Notes: generated by a model from the letters alone, not told the origin. A DNA stretch of 64,000 nucleotides from Variovorax sp. 770b2 (GCF_900115685.1 NZ_FOXJ01000001.1:1087796-1151795); one strand, 5' to 3'. Numbered from the stretch's first letter, positions 8,251 to 19,781 are shown. Made by a program: numbers and translations.

Positions 8251-8841
8251 GTGAGCAAGCCACGCCATGTCGTCATGCAGGTGGTCAAGCGCTCCTCGGG
8301 CAGCGCCACGCACCACGTCGAATTCCTCATGGACGACAACTTTGCGGAACGCCTGCGTCAGTTGCGTTCGCTGGTGCCGCCCCTGGGCAGTCTCAACAAG
8401 CAGCGCGATCTGGTGATCGACAAGGTCCGGGTGCGCCTGCCCAACGCCATCTGGCGTTCCGGCAACGAAATCGACATGGACGGGGGCGTCGAGGGCTCCT
8501 GCATCGTCATCGCGGCGGAAGGCTCCTTCAACTGCGGCGGCAAGGACCGCAAGACGCGCGAGAAGCTCGTGACGTACAACTTTTCGATCTCGCGCCTGGT
8601 CGAACTCCACGCCGAGCGTCCCGAGGGCGAGACCCTCTACATCCGCGACGGCACCTTCGCCAACGACGAGCCGGCCGATTCGGCCGCCGGCCGCTGGGTC
8701 GCGTCGATGCACGAGCTCGAAGTGGTGATGCGCATTCCCGACGCGCCCTCGGATTTCGACACCCTGCACGACCTGTCGCTGCGCCCCGAGCAGCAGCAAG
8801 CGGGCAGCGGCGGCGGCGCACACCGCGCCAGCATGTACTAA
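8251..8841 (+). CDS. hypothetical protein
   Basis: A 196-residue protein that I do not recognise. It lacks a signal peptide and obvious membrane segments, and has a basic start (MSKPRHVVMQVVKRSSG) and a Gln/Gly-rich tail. The middle reads like an alternating beta-sheet protein (GSCIVIAAEGSFNCGG, TLYIRDGTFAND). The GTG at 8251 is preferred because AAAGGGG lies 6 bp upstream; a GTG at 8233 is in frame but has no such site. It stands alone behind an AT-rich promoter region and ends convergently with the metal-dependent hydrolase gene, overlapping its stop by 4 bp. Confidence 0.6.
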   Translation: MSKPRHVVMQVVKRSSGSATHHVEFLMDDNFAERLRQLRSLVPPLGSLNKQRDLVIDKVRVRLPNAIWRSGNEIDMDGGVEGSCIVIAAEGSFNCGGKDRKTREKLVTYNFSISRLVELHAERPEGETLYIRDGTFANDEPADSAAGRWVASMHELEVVMRIPDAPSDFDTLHDLSLRPEQQQAGSGGGAHRASMY

Positions 8842-9680
8842 GACGCAGCAGCCGCTTCGGGCGCAACGCCCACGGGCGTGTACTGCGCGCGGTTGTCGGC
8901 CAGCCAGCGCGTGGACAGGCTGCTGTCCTGCTGTGCCGGATGGAAGTCCGCATGCAGGTAGTCGCGCCAGCCGCGCAGGTTGCCGCGCAGCAGGCCGTCC
9001 TTGCCCAGCAGGATGCGCGCCGCGCTTGTCCAGGTCGCCCACTTCCACAGCTGTTTTTCGTGGCGCAGGTTGTCGATGGTCTGGTGCATCAGGTCGCCGA
9101 GGAACATCACGGTCACGCGGCGGAACCAGCGCCTGCGCCATTCGTCGGAGCCGCCCGTGGCCTTGTAGATGTCGAAGGCGACCGACTTGTGCTCCAGCTC
9201 TTCGGCGCTGTGCCACAGCCACATGGTGCGCAGCCGCGGCTCCGCGCCGTCGAGGATTTCGGGGCGGGCCAGCAGCCATTCGGCGAACATCGCGGTGAAG
9301 TGCTCGGTGGCGGCCGTGACCGCCAGCGCGTGGCGCGGATCGGCTTCTTCCATCAGCGCCATGCGCTTGTTGGCACGCGCCGTCCAGCCGTCGACCAGTC
9401 CCTGTTCCTCGAGATGGTTGTTGAAGAGCGAGTGGATGCGTCGGTGCGTGGCCTCCTGGCCGATGAAGCCGCGCACGTCGGCGCGGTACTTTTCCTGCAC
9501 CTCGGTCGGCAGCGTGGCCACCGCATCGCGCACGGCGTCGATGAAGAATTGCTCGCCGAAGGGGAAGCTCATCGACAAGGCATTGAAGAAGGCGCTGGAG
9601 AATGCATCGCCGCCGCACCAGTTGCGGGCAAAGGGCGATTGCAGGTCGATCAGCAGGCGGCGGACAACGAGTTCAGTCAT
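8838..9680 (-). CDS. predicted metal-dependent hydrolase (PF10118-type, ferritin-like)
   Basis: A 280-residue helical protein of the family annotated as predicted metal-dependent hydrolase. Candidate metal ligands lie in helices in ferritin-like order: EATHRRIH (near residue 74), EHFTAMFAEW (near 122) and WHSAEELEHKSVAFDIY (near 150). The family is usually annotated as a hydrolase, although the E/H pattern also fits a diiron oxidase; the reaction is not established. The gene is divergent from a TetR-family regulator 120 bp away. The interval between them holds two matching palindromes, so it is probably repressed by that regulator and induced by a hydrophobic ligand. Confidence 0.7.
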   Translation of the reverse strand: MTELVVRRLLIDLQSPFARNWCGGDAFSSAFFNALSMSFPFGEQFFIDAVRDAVATLPTEVQEKYRADVRGFIGQEATHRRIHSLFNNHLEEQGLVDGWTARANKRMALMEEADPRHALAVTAATEHFTAMFAEWLLARPEILDGAEPRLRTMWLWHSAEELEHKSVAFDIYKATGGSDEWRRRWFRRVTVMFLGDLMHQTIDNLRHEKQLWKWATWTSAARILLGKDGLLRGNLRGWRDYLHADFHPAQQDSSLSTRWLADNRAQYTPVGVAPEAAAAS

Positions 9681-9716
9681 GAAAACAATCCTCGGAAGAT
9701 CGTGGGAAGAAAGGCT

Positions 9717-9776
9717 GGTACAGGTTCGTACCGCATGCCTCCATGGTGCGGGTCGATGCTGGTACTGTCAAGTACC
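9717..9776. promoter_or_regulatory. paired operators for the adjacent TetR regulator
   Basis: Two 16-bp inverted repeats share the same arms, GGTAC-N6-GTACC. They lie at 9717-9732 (spacer AGGTTC) and 9761-9776 (spacer TGTCAA), 44 bp apart centre to centre. They sit between the divergent hydrolase gene (start 9680) and the TetR gene (start 9801), the expected place for autoregulatory operators that also control the neighbour. Confidence 0.65.
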
Positions 9777-9800
9777 GAGACGTAGGAAAATGTGCCATCC

Positions 9801-10430
9801 ATGAGCGACACCATCGAAAAAACCGTGGCCTCCAAGTCCACCGAGGGCACGGAAAGCGAGCACTATGCGCGCCTTCTCCAGGGCATGGCGCACGCCGTGG
9901 CGGCCAAGGGCTACGCCGACACGACCATCGCCGACATCGTGCGCGAGGCCGCCGTCTCGCGCCGCACGTTCTACGAGCACTTCAGCACCAAGACCGAGTG
10001 CCTGATCGCGCTGTACGAAACCGCCAGCCGCCTCGCGCTGCAAGCCGTGAGCGAGGCCTTCGACCCCGCGCAGCCCTGGCACGCGCAGGTCGAGCAGGCG
10101 ATGACCGCGTACTTCGACTACCTGGCGCAGGACCCGGTGCTGCTGCGCACGCTCTTCGTCGAGATCCTGGGCCTGGGCATGCCGGGCCTCGTGGCGCGCC
10201 GCCGCGTCAATGACGAGATCGCCAACTTCATCCAGGTGGCCATCAACAGCAGCGACGTGGAATGCGGCCCCGCGGCCCACCTGACCAGCGAAATGGCGAT
10301 GACGGTGGTCGGCGGCATCAATGAACTGGTGCTGCAGGCCATCGAGCAGAACCGCGCCGGCGATCTGCGCGAACTGGTGGCGCCCGCCACGCGCCTCGTG
10401 CGTGCCGTGGCGGCCGAGAGCCGGCGCTAG
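9801..10430 (+). CDS. TetR/AcrR family transcriptional regulator
   Basis: A 209-residue TetR-type repressor. The N-terminal helix-turn-helix spans about residues 19-65 and contains the typical segment TTIADIVREAAVSRRTFYEHFSTKTECLIALY. The C-terminal part is a helical ligand-binding and dimerisation domain. The ATG at 9801 is preferred; a GTG at 9792 would add three residues. It is divergent from the ferritin-like hydrolase gene, and two identical-arm palindromes lie between them. Its 3' end overlaps the last codons of the convergent efflux permease gene by 4 bp. The ligand is unknown. Confidence 0.85.
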   Translation: MSDTIEKTVASKSTEGTESEHYARLLQGMAHAVAAKGYADTTIADIVREAAVSRRTFYEHFSTKTECLIALYETASRLALQAVSEAFDPAQPWHAQVEQAMTAYFDYLAQDPVLLRTLFVEILGLGMPGLVARRRVNDEIANFIQVAINSSDVECGPAAHLTSEMAMTVVGGINELVLQAIEQNRAGDLRELVAPATRLVRAVAAESRR

Positions 10431-11581
10431 GCGGCTTCGCGGACCGCTCGGCGCGGCGTCGCGGCGACCCAAAGAGCCATCAGCCCGGCAACGGCGAGCG
10501 ACAGCAGCACGCCGAGATACGGCAGCACGTCGTGCAGCGGCGCGCCCATCTGGTTGAGCCTGAGCGACGCCTGGATGCCCGCCGTGCTCGGGAACACCCA
10601 TCGCAAGACTTGCAGCGGCCCCGGCAAGGCCTCCACGGGCCACGAGAAGCCCGAGACAAACGCCATCGGCAACGCAGTGAACAGCAGCACCTGCAACGCC
10701 CGCTCGCGGTCGCGGAACCAGCACCCGAGCAACAGCCCGACCGTGCAGATCGCCGGCACGTAGAAAAACAGCAGCACCAGCGCGCCGAACGGGTTGCCAC
10801 CCCGCGGATAGTCCTGCAGGAAAAACACCCAGCCGAAATAAAAGAGGCCGCTCAGGAAGCCGAAGGCCGACAGCGCCGCGAGCCGGCCGAACCACGCGCC
10901 CATGCCTGCGCGCAATCGCCCGGCCTCGGCCCAGGTGCCGGCCAGCATTGCGGCGCCCATCAGCAGGGTCTGCTGCAGGATCAGCAGCGCCACCGCCGGC
11001 ACCACGTAGCTTCCGTAGCCCTCGGTCGGATTGAACAGCGCCACCAGCTGCGTGTTGAGCGGACTGCGGCTGCGCGCCGCCTGCACCGCGCCCTGTCCGC
11101 CGGCCTGCAGCTTGCGGATCTCGACCCCGGCCGACACCGTGCCCACTGCCTCCGAGAAGCCGTACAGCACCGCCTTGTTCAGCAGCGCATAGGCGCCGTT
11201 GCCCTCGATCGTCACCACTGCCGAGCGTCCGCGGATGACGTTGCGCTTGAGGTCCGATGGCAGCAGCGCGTAGCCCTCGATCTCGCCGCGCCAGAGCGCC
11301 TGCTGCGCCTCGTGCACGTCGGAGGTGACCAGGCGCACGTCCAGCCGCGGATTGGCCATCGCGAAGCGCGCGATCTGCCGCGACAGCCCGCTGTGGTCCT
11401 CGTCCACCACCGCCACCGGCACGCGCGTCACGGCCTGCGTGCCATAGGGCCACGGGTAGAAGAAGCCATAGATGATGGGCGCGAGCAGCATGATCAGCAG
11501 CACGCCCTTGTCGCGCAGCACGGCGAGCGCGGTGTCGCGCCAGGCGGCGGCGAAGCGGGAGCGCGTGGGGTCGAGGTCCAT
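10427..11581 (-). CDS. ABC-2 type transporter permease (second of two)
   Basis: A 384-residue inner-membrane permease of the ABC2_membrane_3/YhhJ type. It has one N-terminal membrane helix (about residues 27-45, LLIMLLAPIIYGFFYPWPY), a large periplasmic domain (about 50-200), then five or six membrane helices (ILQQTLLMGAAMLAGTW, FGALVLLFFYVPAICTVGLLLG and others). Such permeases work with an HlyD-type adaptor and a TolC channel. The start ATG at 11581 overlaps the stop of the upstream permease gene, so the two are co-translated and may form a heterodimer. No ATPase domain is present in this protein or its operon neighbours. Confidence 0.85.
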   Translation of the reverse strand: MDLDPTRSRFAAAWRDTALAVLRDKGVLLIMLLAPIIYGFFYPWPYGTQAVTRVPVAVVDEDHSGLSRQIARFAMANPRLDVRLVTSDVHEAQQALWRGEIEGYALLPSDLKRNVIRGRSAVVTIEGNGAYALLNKAVLYGFSEAVGTVSAGVEIRKLQAGGQGAVQAARSRSPLNTQLVALFNPTEGYGSYVVPAVALLILQQTLLMGAAMLAGTWAEAGRLRAGMGAWFGRLAALSAFGFLSGLFYFGWVFFLQDYPRGGNPFGALVLLFFYVPAICTVGLLLGCWFRDRERALQVLLFTALPMAFVSGFSWPVEALPGPLQVLRWVFPSTAGIQASLRLNQMGAPLHDVLPYLGVLLSLAVAGLMALWVAATPRRAVREAA

Positions 11582-12765
11582 CAGCGGCCTCCCCAGCTGT
11601 CGGGTGCGGCGGCGGCGCGCACCAGCGCCGCGGCCGACGCGGCCAGAAGCAACGCCGTACCCAGCACCATCCACAGCGGCGTGGCGGCCGAATAGGCCAG
11701 CGGCGCACCCATCTGCAATTGCTCCATCTGCACGCGGATGTAGTGCGTGTAGGGCAGCAGGCTCGCCCACATCTGGGCAAGGAGCGGCATCGCGACCAGC
11801 GGAAAGCCCACGCCGCCGAATGCGAACGCGGGCGCCGTGATGAAGCCCGTGGCCGACAGCGCCGTGCGCAGCGACCGCGTGAGCGCCGAGACGAACGCGC
11901 CGAGCGCGATGGAGAGCGCGAGGAACACCACGAGCGCGAAGAGCGTCCAGCCCACCGAGCCGACCGGGTGCCAGCCCCGTCCGGCCGCGATCCACAGCAT
12001 CGCCGCGATGCCGACCGCCGACAGGCTGGCGAACGGCAGCGCGAGCTTGCCCGCCAGCGCGGCCAGTGCCTCGTGCCAGCGCGGCGCGGCACCCAGCCAT
12101 TCGGCGATGGTGCGGTCGCGCAACTCGCGTCCCACGGCCCATGCGCCCGCCGTCATCGCCAGGATGTGCAGCAGCGCCGGAATGAGCGCGGCGCCCAGGA
12201 ACTGCTCGTAGTCCGTCGAGGTGTTGAACAGCGCCACCATGCTCGCCTTGATCGGCTCCATGCTCACGCGCGCGGACGTCATCGACTCGCCGCGCTTGTT
12301 GCGCACCGCGAGCTCGACGCCCCCCGAGACAGTGGCCACGGCGGTGCGCACATCGCGCTGGATCAGGCTCGAGTGCGTGCCGAGCTGCGCGTTGTGCAGC
12401 AGCACGACCTGGCCGACGCGCCCCCGCTTCACATCGCGGCTGAGGTCGCGCGGCAGTTGCACCGCGGCGTCGACCGCGCCGCTGGTGAGCGCGCGCGCCA
12501 TGGCGCCTTCGTCCGCGTAGTACTGCACGACGCGCAGGCCGGGCGTGGCATCCAGGAAGCGCACCAGCTGGCGCGAGAGCGCCGTGCGGTCCTGGTCGAG
12601 CACGCCGATCGGCAGGCGCTCGGGCAGCCCCGCCGAAAAGATCCACCAGATCAGGAACACCGCGAGCAGCGGCACCCACGAGACCATGGCCAGGTCCCAG
12701 GGGCGGGTGCGCAGCAGCGCGAATTCGCGCCGTGCGCTGGCTGCGGAAAAGCCTCGGAGGCTCAT
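11581..12765 (-). CDS. ABC-2 type transporter permease (first of two)
   Basis: A 394-residue permease homologous in layout to its downstream neighbour: an N-terminal helix (about 27-47, MVSWVPLLAVFLIWWIFSAG), a periplasmic loop with the family pattern PIGVLDQDRTALSRQLVRFLD, and a C-terminal group of helices (ALIPALLHILAMTAGAW, WTLFALVVFLALSIALGAFVS). It lies 19 bp after the HlyD-like gene and overlaps the next permease by 1 bp. It probably exports a drug, lipid or siderophore-type molecule. The YbhFSR pattern includes an ATPase gene that is not found here. Confidence 0.85.
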   Translation of the reverse strand: MSLRGFSAASARREFALLRTRPWDLAMVSWVPLLAVFLIWWIFSAGLPERLPIGVLDQDRTALSRQLVRFLDATPGLRVVQYYADEGAMARALTSGAVDAAVQLPRDLSRDVKRGRVGQVVLLHNAQLGTHSSLIQRDVRTAVATVSGGVELAVRNKRGESMTSARVSMEPIKASMVALFNTSTDYEQFLGAALIPALLHILAMTAGAWAVGRELRDRTIAEWLGAAPRWHEALAALAGKLALPFASLSAVGIAAMLWIAAGRGWHPVGSVGWTLFALVVFLALSIALGAFVSALTRSLRTALSATGFITAPAFAFGGVGFPLVAMPLLAQMWASLLPYTHYIRVQMEQLQMGAPLAYSAATPLWMVLGTALLLAASAAALVRAAAAPDSWGGR

Positions 12766-12784
12766 TGCCGTCCTGCGCCGATCT

Positions 12785-13792
12785 TCAGTCGACCAGCACG
12801 CTCATGCCCGGCCGCGCGCCTTCGATGGGCTGGAGCGGCCGCGCGCGGACTTCGAAGGTGCGCACGTCGAAGCCATTGCCGCCGCGTGTTGCGCGCCAGG
12901 TCGCGAAGTCGGGCAGGGCGGCGCTGTAGTAGACCTTGAAGCGGGCCGCGCGGTGTGCATCGGACTTGTCCCTGTCATTCACCAGCGCCGGCAGGCGGGC
13001 ATCGAACTCGCTGCCGACCGCGAAGCGCGCGAGCCGGTCTTCGCGCACGTTCAGTACCACCCACTGGTCGTTCAGATCGACCACTGTGACCACCGCCACG
13101 CCCTGCGGCGACAGCTCGCCGACCTTGGCGAGCACCTTGGCCACTTCGCCGCCCACGGGGCTGCGCAGTTCGGTCTCGGCCTTGGCCGCTTCCGCCTCGG
13201 CGACCACGCCGGCGACCTGGCGCGCCTGCGCGCTGGCCGCGGCCTGGTCCTCGGGGCGGGCGCCGATGCGTGCCATGTCGAACTGCGCCTTCGCGGCGAT
13301 GGCCGCGTCGCGCGAGGCCTTCCAGTTGGCTTCGGCCTCGTCGCGCTTCTGGTCGGCGACCAGGCCTTCGCGCGCGAGGCCATCGACGCGGCGGAACGAG
13401 GTCTGCGCGAGTTGTGCGGCGGTTTCGGCGCGCTGCCACTGCATGCGCGCCATCTCCACTTCCTGCGGACGCGCGCCGTTCTGCGCCTTGTCGGCGACGG
13501 CCTGCGCGGCCTGCTCGGCGGCCGTGGCCTGTGCGAGCTTGGCGCGCACCTCGGGGCTGTCCATGCGCACCAGCAGCGCGCCGGCCTGGATGCGGTCGCC
13601 TTCCTTCACCGCCACTTCGGCGATGCGCGCGGTGACCTTGCCGGCGACATCGGTCTCGCGCGCCTCCATCTGGCCCTGGAACACCTCGGCGGCGGGCTGC
13701 GAGGCGCGCCAGAAGCCCCACGCGAGCAGCGCCAGCACGAGCAGCGCCGCGGCGATGGCGATCAGTTGTCGGGTCTTGGCACTCATCATCAA
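12785..13792 (-). CDS. HlyD/MFP family periplasmic adaptor
   Basis: A 335-residue membrane fusion protein linking an inner-membrane pump to an outer-membrane channel. It has one N-terminal anchor (about residues 10-26, IAIAAALLVLALLAWGF), a split lipoyl-like domain (VAGKVTARIAEVAVKEGDRIQAG and LRSPVGGEVAKVLAKVGEL), and between them a long Ala/Gln/Glu-rich coiled coil (about 80-200). A beta-barrel part follows (DQWVVLNVREDRLARF). Its start overlaps the TolC-like gene stop by 4 bp (ATGA), and two permease genes follow. The three starting Met codons leave the exact start open by two residues. Confidence 0.87.
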   Translation of the reverse strand: MMMSAKTRQLIAIAAALLVLALLAWGFWRASQPAAEVFQGQMEARETDVAGKVTARIAEVAVKEGDRIQAGALLVRMDSPEVRAKLAQATAAEQAAQAVADKAQNGARPQEVEMARMQWQRAETAAQLAQTSFRRVDGLAREGLVADQKRDEAEANWKASRDAAIAAKAQFDMARIGARPEDQAAASAQARQVAGVVAEAEAAKAETELRSPVGGEVAKVLAKVGELSPQGVAVVTVVDLNDQWVVLNVREDRLARFAVGSEFDARLPALVNDRDKSDAHRAARFKVYYSAALPDFATWRATRGGNGFDVRTFEVRARPLQPIEGARPGMSVLVD

Positions 13793-15234
13793 TTCACCTT
13801 CACGTCGGCACGCGCGATGTAGTCGGAAAACTTCTCGGAGAGGCCCGCGCTCTCGAGCAACTGCGCGAGCGCCTGCACGTACTCGTTGGCTGCCTGCGCG
13901 CGCTCGGTCAGCACCTTGGCGCGGTTGGTCTCGGCGTCGATCAGGTCCAGCGTGGTGCTCGTGCCTTCGCGCAGGCCCGCCACGCGCAGCCTCACCACCT
14001 CTTCCGAGAGCGCGACCGAGGCCTTCATGTCCAGGTACTGGCGGCGGGCGTTTTCCAGCGCGCGCCAGTTGCGCTCGACCAGGAGCGAGATGTCGCTGCG
14101 CGCCTGTGCGTCGGTGTGCTCGGCCTGTTCGACCTGCTTTTGCGAGGAGGCGGAGAGCGCATCGCGGTCGACCGAGTCGTACAGCGTCCAGCGCACGCCC
14201 AGGCCCGCCACCCAGTCGGCATTGCCGCTCTTGAGCTGCCGCGTGCCGAAGGCGATGACCTGCGGGCGGCGCAGCGCCTCTTCGCCTTCGTGCAACTGCT
14301 CGGCCTGCGACTTCTTGGCCGCGACCTTGCCGAGGCCCGGATGCCGCGTGAGCGCCGAATCGATGAAGTAGGTGAGCGGCTCGATGGGGGCGCTGATGAG
14401 GAACAGCGGCGTCTGCGGCGTCACGCTGCCCTCGGCGCGCACCGTGCGGGCGAGGGCGACTGCCGCCAGCGCCGCGTCGTCCTCGGCCTTGCGCGCATTG
14501 CGCCGGGCCTCTTCGTAGGCGGCGCTCGCCTGCAGCCGCTCGACGCGCGAGATCACGCCGGCCGCGAGCATCTTCTGCGCGGCCGCATCGTGTTGGGCGA
14601 TGGTGCGCTCGGCCTGCGCGCGCAGCGTGGCCGCGCGCTGCGCGAGCTGGGCGCCGAAGTAGCGCTGCACCAGCAGCGTGTCGACCTCGTGGCCGGCCTG
14701 CTCGGCATCGGCCTGCGCCTCGCGCGTCTGCGCCGAGACGAAGCCGCGCACCGCATCGGTCGCCCCGCCCAGGTAGATCGGCCAGACCGCCGAGATCGAG
14801 GTGTTGGTGCCCGTGTCGTGCCGGTTGAGCGTGTAGCTGTTGGGCAGTTGCGGAATCGGCACGCGCGAGATGAAGCTCTGGATCGACGGCGGCAGCGACT
14901 GGCCGATCTGCCCGAGCTTCTGGTTGAGCGGGTCCAGGTCCAGGTTCAGGTTGGCGTTGTACGCGTAGGCCAGCCCCGAGACGCTCACGACCGGGCCGCC
15001 CAGGCGCTTCAGGCCTTCGCCCTGCAGTTCCTTGGACTCCACGGCCGAGCGCGCAGCGGCCAGCTTGTCGGAGCGCTCGACCATGCGGGCGCGCGCTGCG
15101 TCGAAGCTCAGCGGCAGGGCGTCCGGGCGGGCCTGCGCGAGGGCGGTGGTTGCCGCCATGGCCGGAAGCAACAGCAAGGCCAAGGCATGCAAGGAATGCA
15201 AGAAATGCAGGAAAGGTCGGCGAAGGCTTTTCAT
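13789..15234 (-). CDS. TolC family outer-membrane efflux protein
   Basis: A 481-residue outer-membrane channel protein. Residues 1-33 form a signal peptide (LLLLPAMAATTALA). Two outer-membrane-efflux repeats follow, each dominated by long Ala/Gln/Arg-rich helices, e.g. AELRA-type heptads around residues 190-260 and 360-440. TolC trimers give a continuous exit path when docked to an HlyD adaptor. It is the first gene of the efflux operon TolC-HlyD-permease-permease. No local regulator is adjacent apart from the convergent TetR gene at the other end. Confidence 0.87.
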   Translation of the reverse strand: MKSLRRPFLHFLHSLHALALLLLPAMAATTALAQARPDALPLSFDAARARMVERSDKLAAARSAVESKELQGEGLKRLGGPVVSVSGLAYAYNANLNLDLDPLNQKLGQIGQSLPPSIQSFISRVPIPQLPNSYTLNRHDTGTNTSISAVWPIYLGGATDAVRGFVSAQTREAQADAEQAGHEVDTLLVQRYFGAQLAQRAATLRAQAERTIAQHDAAAQKMLAAGVISRVERLQASAAYEEARRNARKAEDDAALAAVALARTVRAEGSVTPQTPLFLISAPIEPLTYFIDSALTRHPGLGKVAAKKSQAEQLHEGEEALRRPQVIAFGTRQLKSGNADWVAGLGVRWTLYDSVDRDALSASSQKQVEQAEHTDAQARSDISLLVERNWRALENARRQYLDMKASVALSEEVVRLRVAGLREGTSTTLDLIDAETNRAKVLTERAQAANEYVQALAQLLESAGLSEKFSDYIARADVKVN

Positions 15235-15302
15235 CGGTTCAGGAGGTCTCGTTGGAATGACTCCAGTGCCCGGCCGGCGGTGTGAAAAGGTCAGCGCATT
15301 CT

Positions 15303-15671
15303 TCAGCCCGGCTTTTTCTGCGCCGGGTCGTAGAAGAACTGTTCTTCGGCGATGCGCTCGCCGTCCCAGCGCTGCCAGGCGATCTCTTCCATGCGCATGG
15401 TGGCGCCGCCCTTGAAGGCGAACTCGAAGATCCAGTGGATCGCCACGCGGTCGCCGTTCACCAGCACGGGCCGCACGCAGGTGGAGGTGACCGAGTCGGT
15501 GCGGGCGAGCACGGCGCTCTCCTGCGCGACCAGCGTGCTGCGCCCCCGCCGGGGCTCGGCCTGGTTCTCGCGCATGGTGGCGTCTTCGGTGTAGTAGTCC
15601 TCGATGGCCTGCGCATGCGCGCCGCCTTCCACGGCGGCGATGAAGGCTTCCAGCCGTGCGGGCGTGGGCAT
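15303..15671 (-). CDS. SnoaL-like / NTF2-fold protein
   Basis: A 122-residue single-domain protein of the NTF2/SnoaL superfamily. Visible hallmarks are the opening helix ARLEAFIAAVEGGAHAQAIEDYYTEDATM and the strand HWIFEFAFKGGATMRMEEIAWQRWDGERIAEEQFFYDP, typical of cone-shaped alpha+beta barrels that bind small hydrophobic molecules. Catalytic activity cannot be read from the sequence. It starts 1 bp after the membrane pyrophosphatase gene stop, so the two are probably co-transcribed, although a functional link is not obvious. Confidence 0.75.
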   Translation of the reverse strand: MPTPARLEAFIAAVEGGAHAQAIEDYYTEDATMRENQAEPRRGRSTLVAQESAVLARTDSVTSTCVRPVLVNGDRVAIHWIFEFAFKGGATMRMEEIAWQRWDGERIAEEQFFYDPAQKKPG

Positions 15672-15672
15672 C

Positions 15673-18198
<2,526 letters not shown>

Positions 18199-18455
18199 GC
18201 TTTGCTTCTCCATTCGTTCGATGTGACTTGTGGAGACGGACAGCATGGATCCTGCGCGCAACGCGTACGGGACCCAGGTTTTCCGTCGCGTTGCTTCCTC
18301 GAAGCTCGCTGCACCGAAAAGGTGAGGAGCCGATTGGCCAACGGCTGCAATTTACAGGCAAAAACGCGGGCGCGTGCGACCGTGCGGTGACACGGAAAGT
18401 AAACTCAGGGTTTGTCCCCGTCTCCCCAATACTTTTCAACTACTCGAAAAACGTC

Positions 18456-18983
18456 ATGTCCTTCGACAAAGTCTCCCCCGGCAAGAACGTCCCCGATGCC
18501 TTCAACGTCGTGATCGAAATCCCGATGAATGCCGACCCGATCAAGTACGAAGTCGACAAGGAATCGGGCGCAATCTTCGTGGACCGCTTCATGACGACGG
18601 CCATGTACTACCCCGCCAACTACGGCTACGTGCCGCAGACCCTCTCGGGCGACGGCGACCCGGTCGACGTGCTGGTGATCGCGCCGTACCCGCTGCTGCC
18701 CGGCGTGGTCGTGCCCTGCCGCCCCCTGGGCATCCTGCTGATGGAAGACGAAGCCGGCGTCGACGGCAAGGTGCTGGCCGTGCCCACCGACAAGGTGCTG
18801 CCGATCTACAGCCACTGGAAGTCGGTGGACGACGTGAACCCGATGCGCCTGAAGGCCATCAGCCATTTCTTCGAGCACTACAAGGACCTGGAAGAAGGCA
18901 AGTGGGTCAAGGTGCTGGGCTGGGAAGGCATCGATGCGGCGAAGAAGGAAGTCATCGACGGCATCGCCGCGTACAAGAAGTAA
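18456..18983 (+). CDS. ppa: inorganic pyrophosphatase, soluble family I
   Basis: A 175-residue cytoplasmic family I pyrophosphatase that hydrolyses PPi to two phosphates. The signature DGDPVD is at residues 66-71 ([12 protein letters not shown]), and metal-binding acidic residues follow in [10 protein letters not shown]. The length is standard for bacterial PpaC-type hexamers. The ATG at 18456 gives the usual [27 protein letters not shown] start. It is divergent from hppA across a gap of 257 bp (18199-18455) that must hold both promoters; I see no clear operator there. The pairing of soluble and membrane enzymes suggests shared control of PPi. Confidence 0.95.
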   Translation: MSFDKVSPGKNVPDAFNVVIEIPMNADPIKYEVDKESGAIFVDRFMTTAMYYPANYGYVPQTLSGDGDPVDVLVIAPYPLLPGVVVPCRPLGILLMEDEAGVDGKVLAVPTDKVLPIYSHWKSVDDVNPMRLKAISHFFEHYKDLEEGKWVKVLGWEGIDAAKKEVIDGIAAYKK

Positions 18984-18984
18984 C

Positions 18985-19632
18985 TCACTTCACGCCCTCG
19001 AGCTCGAAGGGCGAGCGGCGCGGGTCGCGCACGTAGACGCCCTTCAGCGCAGGCGTGCATTCGGCCCCGTCGGCGACCGTGATGCGGTCGGCGGCGAACT
19101 GGAAGGTGCGGGTGCAACGCCCGCCTTCCGCCACCCTCAGGCGCTGCCCGGCTTCGAGCACGTTCCTGCCCTGCAGCAGCATGTTGCCGCGCGGGTTGGG
19201 GCAGATGTAGATCTCCACATCGAGCTGCCCGGCGTCGCCGGGCGTGACGTCGAGGAAGCGGCCTTCGTGCGGGCATTTGCCCTGCACGTAGCGGCCCATC
19301 CATTGCAGCAGCGGATGGCTGAGGTAGGCGATGCGGCGCTGGTAGTCCTGCTTCAGGCATTCGGCGTTGCCCTTGCATTCGCGGTTGCGCACCGCGATCC
19401 AGTCGCGCTGGTCGCGTCGCAGGATCGTTCCCCATTGGCCCGCGTCGGGCATCTCGAGCTGGCGCTGGTAGAGCGCGGCCAGGGCCTCGTCCTGCCGCGA
19501 CAGGCCGGGGTCGGCGCAGATAGCTTTCTCGGTCGCGTTGCCGGCCTTGGCGCAATCGAAGCTCGCAGCAGAGGTGAGGCCGGCGCTCGCGAAGCAGAGC
19601 GCCGCAAGGGCGAAGCGGGTCGATGGGCGCAT
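18985..19632 (-). CDS. secreted LprI-domain (DUF1311) protein
   Basis: A 215-residue exported protein. Residues 1-22 are a signal peptide (ALAALCFASAGLTSA). The N-terminal half matches the LprI/DUF1311 pattern: SFDCAKAGNATEKAICADPGLSRQDEALAALY, then RDQRDWIAVRNRECKGNAECLKQDYQRRI, with cysteines that would pair in the periplasm. The C-terminal half (CPHEGRFLDV..., CTRTFQFAADRI) is unassigned. LprI-type proteins are reported as lysozyme inhibitors, so a protective envelope role is possible. The ATG at 19632 is chosen for the signal peptide. It ends convergently with ppa, one base apart. Confidence 0.7.
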   Translation of the reverse strand: MRPSTRFALAALCFASAGLTSAASFDCAKAGNATEKAICADPGLSRQDEALAALYQRQLEMPDAGQWGTILRRDQRDWIAVRNRECKGNAECLKQDYQRRIAYLSHPLLQWMGRYVQGKCPHEGRFLDVTPGDAGQLDVEIYICPNPRGNMLLQGRNVLEAGQRLRVAEGGRCTRTFQFAADRITVADGAECTPALKGVYVRDPRRSPFELEGVK

Positions 19633-19781
19633 GCGGTATCTCCTCGGGAACACGGGAACACGGGAATGCGGGAACGGGGCTTTTCTGGCCCGCATGCTAG
19701 GAGAGGCGCCGTGCGCCGTCGATGTGCCAAACGGTCAAGGGCGCTATGCCCTTGGACAGAGGCTGTGCAGAGGGCTGTGTT

